This document shows positions 1 to 10,752 of a stretch of 64,000 bases of DNA, one piece after another. The notes below the pieces were generated by a model. It searched no databases and was not told the origin of the DNA. It saw nothing but the letters and a program-made list of their open reading frames with translations. Where the stretch lies: contig NC_016131.3 of the NCBI RefSeq assembly GCF_000005505.3, positions 62,791,355 to 62,855,354 on the forward strand, read 5' to 3'. This DNA comes from Brachypodium distachyon (Eukaryota; Streptophyta; Magnoliopsida; Poales; Poaceae). The position numbers and the translations under genes were made by a program. Every line of letters starts with the position of its first letter. The stretch's first letter is position 1.

Positions 1-174
1 TATGTTATATATAGAGTGACTTGGGGACGATGTTGTATGTTAATCCAAACTAGCTAAATGTAACACACATGCGGTTTCATGATAAACAAGACAATCAAAT
101 TAGACCATTGATAATAAAATGTCGAACCAATGTTGATTCATATCAAAGTAGTGGGTAATTTTTATTAGAGACTA

Positions 175-288
175 CTTCCTCCGTCCCATATTAAGTGACA
201 CAAATTTATCCAAACATGGATGTATCTATGTCTTAAAAACGTCTAGATACATGTAATAGAAAGACACTTTAATATGGGACGGAGGGAG
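175..288. mobile_element. Stowaway MITE (copy A)
   Basis: A 114-bp element with terminal inverted repeats (start CTTCCTCCGTCCC, end GGGACGGAGGGAG) flanked by the dinucleotide TA on both sides, as expected for the Tc1/Mariner-related Stowaway family. Its reverse complement is nearly the same as the element at 8364-8476, so both belong to one subfamily. It has no coding capacity. Confidence 0.9.
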
Positions 289-1008
289 TACTTTGATGTG
301 TTTTTTTGACCCGAATACTTTGATCTGTTTGTAGCAATAGAAAGCATCAACAACATATACAAAAATCCTGCAAACCTGTAGGTATATAAATATGAATGTG
401 TTATAGTCATTATGATCGTCGCACAACTAGGTCTGGAGTGAGTCTCTCAATAGTGGTGCGACTGGTGTTGACGGTGATGCCGTGCCACCGTGATGTGGTG
501 ATGTTTACCACCGTAGAAACCGTGGTTATTGAGTGGCAAGAGAAGGCGGTACGAAACCATGCAAGAGAAATTTGAGGAAGAATAAAATACTTGTGTTAGC
601 CCGTACATAACAAACAAACATGAGATAATCAAGTATATTGTTTAATTGTTGTGCAAAAAAAGAAAATAGTGACATATAAGATATTTTTAATGGGTTGGAG
701 GGTCGTCTATTTTGCATGGTGTGAGATTTTTGTGTCGTCTATTTTGCATTTTTTTTAAACCAGTGCGAGATTGTTGTATTCTTTAACTAGCATGAGATTG
801 TTTTGGGTGGAATGTGTGGCACCACATGAGATTTTTTGAAGGAGCAAGGGGAGGGGAGTTCTTGACACCGCCATTACAAACTCTCCTTAATAATGAGGAA
901 GATTAGATTGTTTTGGATGAAAGCTGCGGCACCACATGATATATTTTTTGGGGGAAGAGAATTGAAGGGAGCTGTGAGCCGTGACATCACCATAACCAAG
1001 TCACTTTT

Positions 1009-1135
1009 ATTAGTAAAGAAGTTTAGAAATGTGACACATCTTCAAAGAAAAAATATTAGTAAAGAAGTTTAGAAATGTGACACATCTTAAAAGAAAATTA
1101 ATAGTATAGAAGTTTAGAAATGTGTCAGGAAATAC
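1009..1135. repeat. 45-bp tandem repeat, about 2.7 copies
   Basis: The phrase 'agaagtttagaaatgtg' recurs at a spacing of 45 bp in three consecutive, slightly diverged units. It lies in non-coding AT-rich DNA and has no evident function. Confidence 0.75.
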
Positions 1136-1581
1136 TTTCCTGCATGTATATGTACTATCTAGTCATCCATTAAAGGCCACATGTGTAAAGGATTTGTTGG
1201 AGAGATAACCTTCAACGATTAAATGCCACATGTGGAAAGCAACGAATCTATTTTTTTTGAGAAAATGCAAAAGTATTGTGTCTCGATATATTGACAAAAA
1301 GAAGGTGAAGTACAAGGCCACGGTCATGATTCAGATCTCAATAGAACATGTAAGAGGAGATTAAGATGATTAGAGTCGATAATATGTTCTTTTGACTCTA
1401 GTTGGACACCATGGACACCGCACACTGACAGCTCAAATCGATGCAATAAATGCAGCGCCATGGTGTAGACCAGACTAAATGCTATGGGCATGTCCAACAA
1501 TTTGTATGTTATGTTGTGAGAAAATATATCCACGGCTCTGTCAGCAATACATCATACAAGTGGTCTAATGAAGTGTGCCCC

Positions 1582-3451
1582 CACTGCTACAAAACACAAC
1601 ATAAATGACGGATCATCAGTGACGGGCCTTACCTACTCGCCACTGATGGTCATGCCCGTCACTGATGACCATCATCAGTACCGGGCATGTCACGCCCACC
1701 ACTGATGACCCCTCATCAGTGGCGGGCGTCCCGCGCCCATCACTGATGAGGCCCTCATCAGTGACGGGCGCAAAAATCCTGTCACTGATGACTCTTCATC
1801 AGTGGCGGGCGTACCACACCCGTCACTGATGAGGAATTGCAAAAATTGCAAAAACACACATCAGTGGCGGCATTACATATAGGCCCGCCACTGATAACCC
1901 CTGAGACCTTTGAAGATTGAAAAAATCATAACTAATTCATAAAAAGTCAGAAAAACGTGATGCTTTGTGCTAAAGTTTTATCTTTTCTTTCTTAACATAG
2001 TGGAACAATAATATCAGATGTTAACATTTCAAAAATGACCTATGTAGTTCAAACTTGTTATTTCCCGTAGTTGAAGTTTATGTTTTAAGCGAAATGACCA
2101 AAGTTTGTCCAATTCTACGTCATAGTTCATGCTAATGTATCCATTTTTTCCCCTAAGGTGAATCTTGTCATGACAAACAATATTGCCAAAGAGGTTTACA
2201 AATTTTTGCTTATAAAAATGATTTTTGGCACTATCAGGTATGAATGTTTATAGGTTTCAAGCCAAATGACCAAAGTCACGATCATTCCAATGTCATAGTT
2301 CATGATAATGAATCCATTTTGGCACAAGAGTCCATCTTTCCATGTCAAACAATATTGCCAAAGAGTTTACAATAAAAAAATGATTTTCATTTTCCAAACG
2401 CAAAAAATGTGATATTTTGTGAAGCAAGTACAAGTAATATGGTTTAACATGACATCTCTCCAATTTTCAGACAAAGTAGACCATATGTGTAAACTTATAA
2501 GCAAATTTAGTGTCATTAAATACAATAAGTTACTTGTATATTCCACTAAAAGGAATAATACAAAATTTTCAGGTCAATCTGTGGCTGTTTTTTTACTGGT
2601 GGCTGGCTGGAAGCTGAAGAAACATAGATCCGTGTGCTTGCGTGTGATTGGTGGAGAAAAAATGCACTGGATCGATGGCCTCTCTTATCGTCATGTATGT
2701 GCGTATCTCCTCCCTCGGATCCCCTCCCTTCTTTCTCTCTCTCTCTCTTTCCCTATCTCTCCCGATCTCGTATCTTCCTCCGTCCACCTCCTCTACTCTC
2801 CCGTACTTCTCCTCTCTTCTCCCTCCCTCCTGATCTCTCCACCTCCCCTCTCTCCCTCCCTCCCGATCTCTCCACCTCCTCTCTCTCCCTCCTCAGAGCA
2901 CCGTGACCCGACTCCAAGGCGCCACCAACCGCTACGGCGCCACCGCGCCTCCACACGTCTCCGCTGGGCTGCATCCGGCCCACCACCGCGGGATTCGGCC
3001 GCCCTCTGGCCGGCGTCGCCCAGCCATCGCCGCCGTGGAGCCGGAACCGCAGCCATCGCCGTCGTGGAGCAGTTGCAGATTTTTTTTAATTGTTTGTCCA
3101 TTTTCTCTCCTGTGTACCGGTTCTTGTGTGATCAATCCGATTTTGTAAGATGCCATACCCTATGATTTTGTGATTTGTTCATCCGCGACCATAGTTTGCA
3201 AGCCACGGGCCTGCTTTTTTTTTAATTCACGAGAATGTTATCAGTGGCGGGTTTCACTTGGAGCCTGCCAGTGATGGGTATAGCATCAGCGATGGGCGAA
3301 GAGCCCGCCACTGATGATGACATCATCACTAACGGGTGGAACGACCGTTACTGATGATGCCCATCATCACCGGCAAGAAGTTAGTGACGGGCGTCCACCC
3401 GTTAGTGATGCACTTTTTTGACTGTTACTGATGACCGTTTTTGTAGTAGTG
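1582..3451. mobile_element. Non-autonomous CACTA (En/Spm-like) transposon
   Basis: The left end CACTGCTACAAAA matches, inverted, the right end TTTTTGTAGTAGTG. Both ends are followed inward by many direct and inverted copies of a subterminal motif like 'CATCAGTGACGGGC' (about 1610-1900 and 3235-3435), the classic transposase-binding layout of CACTA elements. The flanking trinucleotides are CCC and CCT, so a 3-bp target duplication is possible but imperfect. No transposase is encoded in its 1.87 kb, so it would depend on a partner in trans. The interior includes a GC-rich insert at about 2700-3080 unlike the rest of the element. Confidence 0.82.
2700..3080. other. GC-rich insert inside the CACTA element
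   Basis: The sequence begins with a CT-rich tract (many CTCTCTCCCTCC repeats) and passes into GC-rich codon-like sequence, resembling the 5' UTR and first exon of a grass gene. Open frames exist on both strands, but none matches a protein I recognise. I infer a captured host gene fragment. The alternative is simple low-complexity sequence. Confidence 0.45.
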
Positions 3452-3696
3452 CCTCTCTTTTCTAAATATCTGTACATTTGGCGTTGTGTTAATTCAAACA
3501 TTATCAACTTTGTACGAAAATACACAAACATGTGCAACACTAAACTAGTATCATTAAGAGTACTATTAAATATATTTTCATACTGCATTTGTTTGGTGTT
3601 ACATATATTGGTATTTTTATCTATAAGATCGATCAAATTTGAAGAAATTTGATTTAGAACAACCCCAAATGTACAAATATTTAGAAACGCAGAGAG
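3452..3696. mobile_element. Degenerate Stowaway MITE abutting the CACTA right end
   Basis: It starts CTCTCTTTTCTAAATAT and ends ATATTTAGAAACGCAGAGAG followed by TA, giving an imperfect inverted repeat over about 245 bp. The left end touches the CACTA terminus directly, so the CACTA may have inserted into or beside it. Confidence 0.5.
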
Positions 3697-4816
3697 TATG
3701 TATGTTGTCCAATAGGAGGTGAGAGAACGTAGATATTTTCTCTTCCATTCTACGTTAAAGCTTGTGCATGAGTTGTTGGTTAATCTACATACAACCTCAC
3801 TCTTTCATCTCATATATTATATGCCACATAACCAAAACATCCTACATACCAACAGTTATCTTAGAACTATCAGACGTACCCTTAGGTCACTTTAGATTAG
3901 TAGAATTTTATGAAAAAGTATTGTAGGATTTCAATTCATAAGGATTTTCTAGGAAGGACTTTAGGTCCAACAAACGAGATCTTGAAGAGTCCTAATGATT
4001 GTATTTCTACACCATGGTTCAGTAAATCTTGAGAAAATCACATCATCAATCACAAGTGGCAAGTGACTGGTGGGTGAATAATTTGGTAAATCTTAGAAAA
4101 GAATCAAGGGATTAGTTTTCTAAGAATTGTTAGGGCCTGACTATTTTTTACCATAAAAAGCAGTAGGTTTTGTTGCTCTAAAGACTCTTTGTAACGAAAA
4201 AGAAGTTCGATCTTAGCGTTTTTGCGTGGTTGCATGTGCAGAGCCCAATGGACTCAACCTCAGGCACATGAATGCGGGCCCAAAAATATTTTCTAATACT
4301 ACTTACTATTAAAATGGGCCAATGTACGTATTAGGTTAGACCCAATATGAAAGCATCATGAACTACCTCAAGCAACGACCCATGGCAAAGTGATGCATCG
4401 GTTAATTTTACCTCTAGATCCATCATGTTGGTCATGTCTAGGGGTGGAAATAGATGGATAGAAGACATGCAATGCTCGCTCTCTATCTCCAACCATATTT
4501 TTTTTGTCAGAGTGAGAGTCAGACATAGATTGTGTCATATGTGAATAAAAACATGATGATATTGGTTACAAATATGAAACGAGCTGAATACATACATTAT
4601 TGGTCAGATTTTTTTGCCAGATATTACGTAAAAATAATAATAATAAATGTATCATAATGTAAAGATCAGTCAATACTCAACAATACAACTCCTAACGTGC
4701 AACTGCATTAGTAGTTCTATACAGAAATTCAACCTACACATATATGATTTTTACCTAATGAGTAATGTGTGATCATTATACATGGAGTGGTCATTGGATG
4801 TCATGTATGATGTACA
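3697..4816. other. Intergenic, nothing recognised
   Basis: AT-rich sequence with only short open frames, none conserved as far as I can judge. No RNA gene or clear transposon end was seen. Confidence 0.55.
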
Positions 4817-6092
4817 TGGTTAAAAAAAGCGGTAAAAAGCGTTTGCTTAAGCGGCGCTAACAGCGAAGCGGAGGCGTTCCGCCTCGATTTTGGCCTAAGC
4901 AGCCGATTGCGCCTTAACACTGAGCGTCCGCTTCCGCGGGCTGAAGCGTCAATTTGCTGAGAAAGCGGTAGGTGCGTGGGCGGGCAGGAGATGTGGGCGG
5001 CAGGTACGCAGGTGGCGGGAGAAAATTTGGGTCGGCGCAGGGAGGAAAAAGAAAATTTCGGGCGGACGGGAGATGCGCGACGCCGGTGAAGACCCTCTTG
5101 CGCCGCCAGTCTGGATGCTTCGCTGCCGCCGGTCCGTTTCTTCTCCAACGCTGACGGCCCCCTCCTCTTCCTCCACGCGCCCTGACTCCCCTCTCCATCT
5201 GACCAGATCGAGGACCTGCCCTTCCCCTGTCCGTCCAGACTCCAGAACTCTGGATCGACAACTGCCTCAGGTACTTCCTCTTCCGTCCAGTCCACTTCGT
5301 CCTCAGGTTGGGAGAGGATTCGACGGAGGCAAAGAGATTTTTGCAATTTTGCGAGAGGATTCGGTGGTAGGAGGAACCGAGAAGGAAGAGATGCGGTGGC
5401 CTATTGGGATATTTTGAGCGGAATTTATATTGAGTGAACATTCGTTCTTTAGTCTCTCGGAGCGAACGATCTGCTGGCCATCCGATTAAGAAGGTTGTGC
5501 CTAAGATCGTGCCACGTGTCTTGTGTGGGTGACAACTTTAGTTATGCGGCGTGGGAACTTTAATTCTATAGTATGGCAACTTTTGTTCTGGGAGTGTGGC
5601 AACTTTAATTCTGTGCGGATGGCAATTTTACCCCGCCGTGCCAGAAGACTAGGGAGCGAACATTTAATTCCATGAGGTGGCAACTTTAGTTCTATGGTGG
5701 TGGCAACTTTATTCTGTGACGGTGGCAAACTTAGTTCTTTGCGGATGGCAACTTTACCCGTCGCGCCAGAAAACCAGGGAGCAAACATTTGCTCCCTATT
5801 ACATCCCTATTTTGAGGGAAGAGATAGATACGGAGTAGAGAGCAGAGCAAGAAGAAAGTAGTTGAGTTATTTTCCTAGTGAGTCCCAGCTTAAGAATAAC
5901 AATAGTCTTAAGTATTGATATGTCAAATGTGTGCCCAGAATTGGCTTATGTGCGCCCAGAATTTGCATTCTTGAGAACGTCCGTATGGTGTCCGTGCAAA
6001 CATTGAAGCACGCCGCTTAACGTCGCTTAAGCTGTAGTTCCTCTGATCGGTGCCTCACCGATGGCTTAACGCTTACCGCTTTTTTGAACCAT
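4817..6092. mobile_element. Inverted-repeat DNA transposon carrying GC-rich DNA (Mutator-like or hAT-like)
   Basis: The left end 'ggttaaaaaaagcggtaa' is mirrored at the right end, where 'ttaccgcttttttgaacc' is followed by 'atgatgatgg'. The similarity continues inward through 'gcttaagcggcg' and 'cgccgcttaacg'. The inside has a GC-rich part (about 4920-5310) that resembles exon sequence and an AT-richer part with its own repeats (5459-5800). The flanking target duplication is unclear ('atgatg' lies near both ends but at different offsets), so the superfamily is not settled. No transposase was seen. Confidence 0.6.
5459..5800. repeat. Repeat block with iterated 'tggcaacttta' motif
   Basis: The phrase 'tggcaactttaattct' and close variants recur about eight times, and a larger duplication of roughly 125 bp is visible. 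Each half ends '(c)gccagaa..ccagggagc(g/a)aacattt'. The block begins near 'ggagcgaacgat' and ends 'gggagcaaacatttgctccc'. It looks like a transposon nested in the 4817-6092 element. Confidence 0.6.
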
Positions 6093-6149
6093 GATGATGG
6101 ATATGTAGTAGTTAGATTTAGATACAATATGAAGTCAACCTATAAAGTA

Positions 6150-6263
6150 CTCCCTCCGATTCTAAATTGCTGTCCAAATATTACATGTATTTAGACACTT
6201 TTTTAAGAATAGATACATCCATATTTGGGCAAATTTGAGTCAATAATTTAGGATCAGAGGTCC
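6150..6263. mobile_element. Stowaway MITE, degenerate copy
   Basis: It begins TA-CTCCCTCCG and shares internal sequence with the copies at 175 and 8364 ('acatgtatttagacac', 'gatacatccatatttgg'). The right terminus has decayed ('ggatcagaggtccg'). Confidence 0.7.
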
Positions 6264-6861
6264 GTAATAGTCATTAAAGTGTTATGCATTTCCTTTTGGC
6301 TGGTTTTGGTCATTCAATTGTCATGTAAACTGTTATCCTAGCACAACCTATTGATTTTCAATAAAGTTGGGCCCAAAAATCTTGTTTTTCTCTAAAAAAA
6401 AGTAAAATATGCGCTAAACCATAAACACTTCAGTTTGTATGGTCGCCTTTAAAAACACGGATATGAGAGATGAGATGAGACACAGATCTGAGCAAGTCAG
6501 CTTGTCTCAAATTACTCAAGCGATTAAAATGCTCTAGTCGAATGCAGTAGGATATCTGTTCTCTTTATCATCTGTCTTGTGTATATACCTGTTAAAGTCA
6601 GAAATCAAATACGGATAATGATGTAGGAGTATGTAACCCATTTCTCCTATCAATATTTGTCAGTCAGACGGTCGGGAAGTCACGGCTGACGGATAGAGGA
6701 TCCCCAATTCCCCGTCCAAAGCGGTTGGTCCCCATTCTTAAACCTTCCACACCCCTCTATTCCCTTCCTGCTCATCTCTTCTCCGTCAGAAGTTCGCTCC
6801 AGAAATCTAGTTTGAAGATAAATCCAATCCAATCTCTGCAAAGAGGAACCCGAAGCCGAAG
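6264..6861. other. Upstream region of the glyoxalase II gene
   Basis: This stretch holds no gene. It should contain the promoter and 5' UTR of the downstream plus-strand gene. C/T-rich sequence just before the start codon ('cccctctattcccttcctgc', about 6753-6772) resembles a grass 5' UTR. I could not identify a convincing TATA box. Confidence 0.4.
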
Positions 6862-9800
6862 ATGAAGATCGTTCCGGTCGCTTGCTTGGAGGACAACTAT
6901 TCCTACCTGTACGAATCTTGAATCCTCTTCCATCTCTGTATCCTTAGCCGTGTTGTTTGTTTGTTTGTTGCCCTGGGTCTGCTCGAGCCTCGAGGATCCG
7001 TTTGACGATATCCTGTTTCTTGTAAGGATCGTGGACGAGAGCACCAAGGCAGCGGCGGCTGTTGACCCGGTGGAGCCGGAGAAGGTGCTGGCGGCGGCCA
7101 GCGAGGTCGGCGCCTACGTGGATTGCATCCTAACAACCCACCACCACTGGTACGGGATCTTTTAGTCTTCATCCCAGACTAGTTTCATTCGCAGATTGGC
7201 TTGCTTCCTTTGTTTACTTTGAGTGTCCGTGCTTCCTGTTCCTGGATTTGGAACGTTCTGATTCGTGCTTCTCAGAGTTGTTGAGAATTATCTTGCTGGG
7301 AGTGACGGAAAACGAAACTATAATTGCAAAAGGAAGTATTTGACTTATGTGACTGATGTAGGTCATGCTACATGTTAAAACTCAGAGAGGGAGAGAGAGG
7401 GGCAAAAAAGAGATAAGGCCAAAATGTTTGTGTTTTAGGATAATCATCAGATGAATAGGATATTATGTGCTAAACCAACATGTATTGGTGGAATTCATTA
7501 ACAATCATGTTGGTCAGTCAGGCAAAAGCAAATTACTCTGGCCCGTCGTTGTTTGAAGTCTTCATCGCGGATTGGAACATTTGGAAGGTGCGACAAGTTT
7601 CACTTTGAGGACGTCCAACCATCCTTAGCTTCCTGGAGAGACGCAACAGAACTGATCTACTGTTACTCCGTTGTGTCCCTGAGGACATTCACCCATCCAT
7701 TTACTCCATTATCGACACGCTGTAACCTGCTTGCTAGCTGGTCACTCACCCTCTCTTGAGGGTCCTTGTAACATGTACTCTTAAATAGTTATGTTGAGAC
7801 CCCCTCCTGCTCTTTTCCGTCAAAATCATGTAGATAACAGAATTAACTACATCAGAAATGGTGAAAGAGCTCTGTGAACACTCCACTGATTATGCAATAT
7901 GTCACTCATACTACATGTGAAGCTAATGGCATATATCACTCATACTACATGTGAAGTTCCTTATAAAAAGAAAGACTGTAGAAGGAAACATTTTTATGCT
8001 TTGAAGATGGCTATTAGGTGGTCAGTTCAAGATGAGTAGTACACCATATGTGCCATAATTGTCAGGTGTTACCGCAATTATGTGGTGAGCTGAGCAGACT
8101 GAGCTGGTCATGAATTGTGCAACTGATTTTTGGTTGTAGGGATCATGCTGGTGGCAATGAGAAGATGAGGCTGTTGGTGCCAGGGATTAAGGTCTACGGT
8201 GGATCCATGGACAATGTGAAAGGCTGCACAAATCAGGTGGAGAATGGAACCAAGCTGTCCCTTGGAAAGGACACTGAGATACTATGCCTACATACGCCAT
8301 GGTATGCTTTGTTGCTTTCTTTCCCTGTAACATAGTTCTTCCCTCCTTGTTTGCTGTATCCTACTCCCTCCGTCCCATATTAAGTGACTTTCTATTACAT
8401 GTATCTAGACGCTTTTTAATCATAGATACATCCATATTTGGACAAATTTAAGTCACTTAATATGGGGCGGAGGGAGTATATGATTAGTTTGATTTTTCCT
8501 TTCTGGAATCACAGAAGTGCTGGAGGTAAGAATTTGAACCTCTTTGTTAAATTATTTACAGATGTGCATTCACTAGAATGACTCTAGTTATCACACAGTT
8601 ACTTCACGAATTTTACTACAATCTAGAATGACTTAGCTGTGGATAGTGTTGGCATCTTTTTGTATGATTGCTCTGTGAATGATCAACTTCCCTGTTTTTT
8701 TATTGGGGCGTCCTTACTGTTTTGTTTCTTCCAACAGCCATACAAAAGGTCATATTAGCTACTACGTTACTAGTAAAGAGGAGGAAGACCCTGCAGTGTT
8801 TACTGGAGACACCTTGGTTAGTTTACACATCTTATAAGAACTGCTCTTCTTCTTTTTGATAACCTGTCGTCCTGACCATTTTTTAACTACAGTTCATTGC
8901 TGGTTGCGGGAGGTTTTTTGAGGGTACTGCAGAGCAAATGTATCAGTCCCTTTGTGTTACACTGGGTTCACTGCCTAAGTCAACTCGAGTTTACTGTGGT
9001 CATGAGGTAAAGTTTTGAATTTTCCAATCTGCTCTTCGTTCTTTCTAGAATTTTTGAAAAAAAATCTGATCTTGAATATTCATGGTCAAAACTGTAGCAT
9101 ATATACTCACTAGTTTTTCTGTTGTGTGTTTCCATTTTATGTATTTAATCTCGATATGTGGTCAACATGAGCTGTTGTGTCATTCTACATCTGCTATGGT
9201 ATTTTGCTTGTTTGATCCTCCTGTTAAACTGGAGTTACAAAAACATGCAGGATGCTTTAGACTTTGCAGTACAAGTGAAAACATGAATTCTGAATAGGAT
9301 GGTATTCTGCGTTACTAAAGAGTGTTCACAGCGTGAAGCTGTGAATTCTTCAAAAATGCTGAATAGTGAAAACACCTTTGTCATTAGTCCATCTGTGCAT
9401 CCAACAAGAATTTGTGTCCTGTATCCTTAATATGGCTGTATCCTTAATATGGTGTTCTTTGAACAGATAAGTGATAGATGTATTCCTCCTCTCATTGTTT
9501 CATTTTTGGCCCACAGTACACTGTAAAGAACCTGCAATTTGTGCTGACAGTCGAGCCAGAAAACGAAAAGGTGAAGCAGAAATTGGAATGGGCTCAAAAG
9601 CAGCGTCAAGCAAATCAGCCAACAGTTCCCTCAACTATAAGAGATGAGTTTGAGATAAACACCTTCATGCGTGTTGATCTGCCAGAAGTACAGGTCTGTA
9701 ATGGACTCTGTCCAGTGCTTGTACACATTACCATCTTCTGCTATCTGGGCAGTTTTCAGAGCTACTACATCCGTTCTTAAATATAAGATGGTCTATGTTT

Positions 9801-10244
9801 GTCCTAAGTCAAACTTCTTAAAATTTGACCAAGTTTATAGAAAAATACACTAACATCTACAGTACCATATTAAATAAGTATACTGCGAAAATATATATCA
9901 TGACGGATGTAATAAAAGTAATTTAGAATTATAGATGTTGATTGATTTTTTAGTATTTAAGAATTTTAAGAAGTTTCACTTAGGACAAAGCTAACATCGT
10001 ATATGTAGGACGGAGGGAGTATCACTTAACAGTGACGGATAACATATGGGGTGCGGGTGGAGACTTGCTGCCTCTCGAATAAGAGCTAGCACATCACTGG
10101 TCGTTCTTAATTCAAAGTTAGTTTCTTTTGCCAGTGATGCTTACCTAGACTGTATCATCGATCTTGCAGGCGAAATTTGGTGCCAAGTCACCTGTTGAAG
10201 CGCTGAGGACGGTCAGGAATACCAAGGATACCTGGAAAGGTTGA
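6862..10244 (+). CDS. GLX2: Cytosolic hydroxyacylglutathione hydrolase (glyoxalase II)
   Basis: Seven exons: 6862-6908, 7027-7149, 8140-8301, 8738-8816, 8893-9006, 9517-9693, 10170-10244. All introns are GT-AG, phases agree, and the product is 258 aa, the usual length for cytosolic plant glyoxalase II. The enzyme hydrolyses S-D-lactoylglutathione to D-lactate and glutathione, the second step of methylglyoxal detoxification. The metallo-beta-lactamase motif THHHWDH is visible with H54, H56, D58 and H59 as metal ligands. It is split by the exon 2/3 junction. Further ligand motifs are HTPCHTKGH, FTGDTLFIAGCG and YCGHEYT. The protein starts [16 protein letters not shown] with no organelle presequence, so a cytosolic location is expected. 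Introns 3 and 6 carry Stowaway MITEs. The gene is convergent with the bromodomain gene, with 508 bp between stop codons. Confidence 0.95.
8364..8476. mobile_element. Stowaway MITE (copy B) in GLX2 intron 3
   Basis: A 113-bp element starting CTCCCTCCGTCCC and ending GGGGCGGAGGGAG, flanked by TA. It is the inverse-oriented sister of the copy at 175-288 and lies wholly within an intron. Confidence 0.9.
9765..10019. mobile_element. Stowaway MITE in GLX2 intron 6
   Basis: About 255 bp, ending GGACGGAGGGAG-TA, with left end CTACATCCGTTC next to TA. The internal 'tttgaccaagtttatag' and 'actaacatctacag' phrases match the element at 41299-41554, so both are one subfamily. It is contained in the intron between 9694 and 10169. 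Confidence 0.85.
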
Positions 10245-10752
10245 TACCAAGACAGCTGCTACTCATGCTGTAGGTCTCTTGAATTCTGCTAATGCAGAAA
10301 GCTTTACCCTGTAGGTGGGATTTACAGCTGCCGTGCAAAGCTTTGAGTAATGTTGATGTGGTCTTGTCTGTGTTAATAAGAATCTAGTGTGCTGTTTTTC
10401 TTTCAAAAAACAAAACGAAGAGATCAAGTCTAGCATGCTAGTGGTACTGTATCTGTATCAACCGGACAACAGCATGGCGTGTCAATTATGTCGGTCTTGT
10501 AATGAGCAGTGATGATATAAGCTACGAGAAAATCTCCCGTGTATATTTGAAGTCCAAGGGCTGTGATGGTGTTCTATCTTGACTTTAAGCTTGACAAAAG
10601 AAACAAATCGATCACATGGAAGCTTGACAATCAGTGACCACACCACCACTGCAGATTTCAGGTTAGAAAGAAGAGCAAGCAGACAATGGCAATTATTCTC
10701 TGCTTCTTCTCCCCCACTTAACGGTGATAATGGACTGCTGGAGCTGCCTCCT

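Larger units (their letters stand above)
1..1581. other. Intergenic, AT-rich, no gene recognised
   Basis: No reading frame here looks like a conserved protein. The stretch holds one complete Stowaway MITE (175-288), a diverged duplication of about 110 bp (about 790-898 and 900-1003, both with 'attgttttgg' and 'ggcaccacatga'), and a 45-bp tandem repeat at 1009-1135. The rest is AT-rich sequence with no recognisable content. Confidence 0.6.

Noticed and set aside
2419..3165. 248-aa plus-strand frame inside the CACTA element
   Set aside because: It is mostly translation of a CT-rich tract (Ser/Pro/Leu repeats) with no transposase or other domain.
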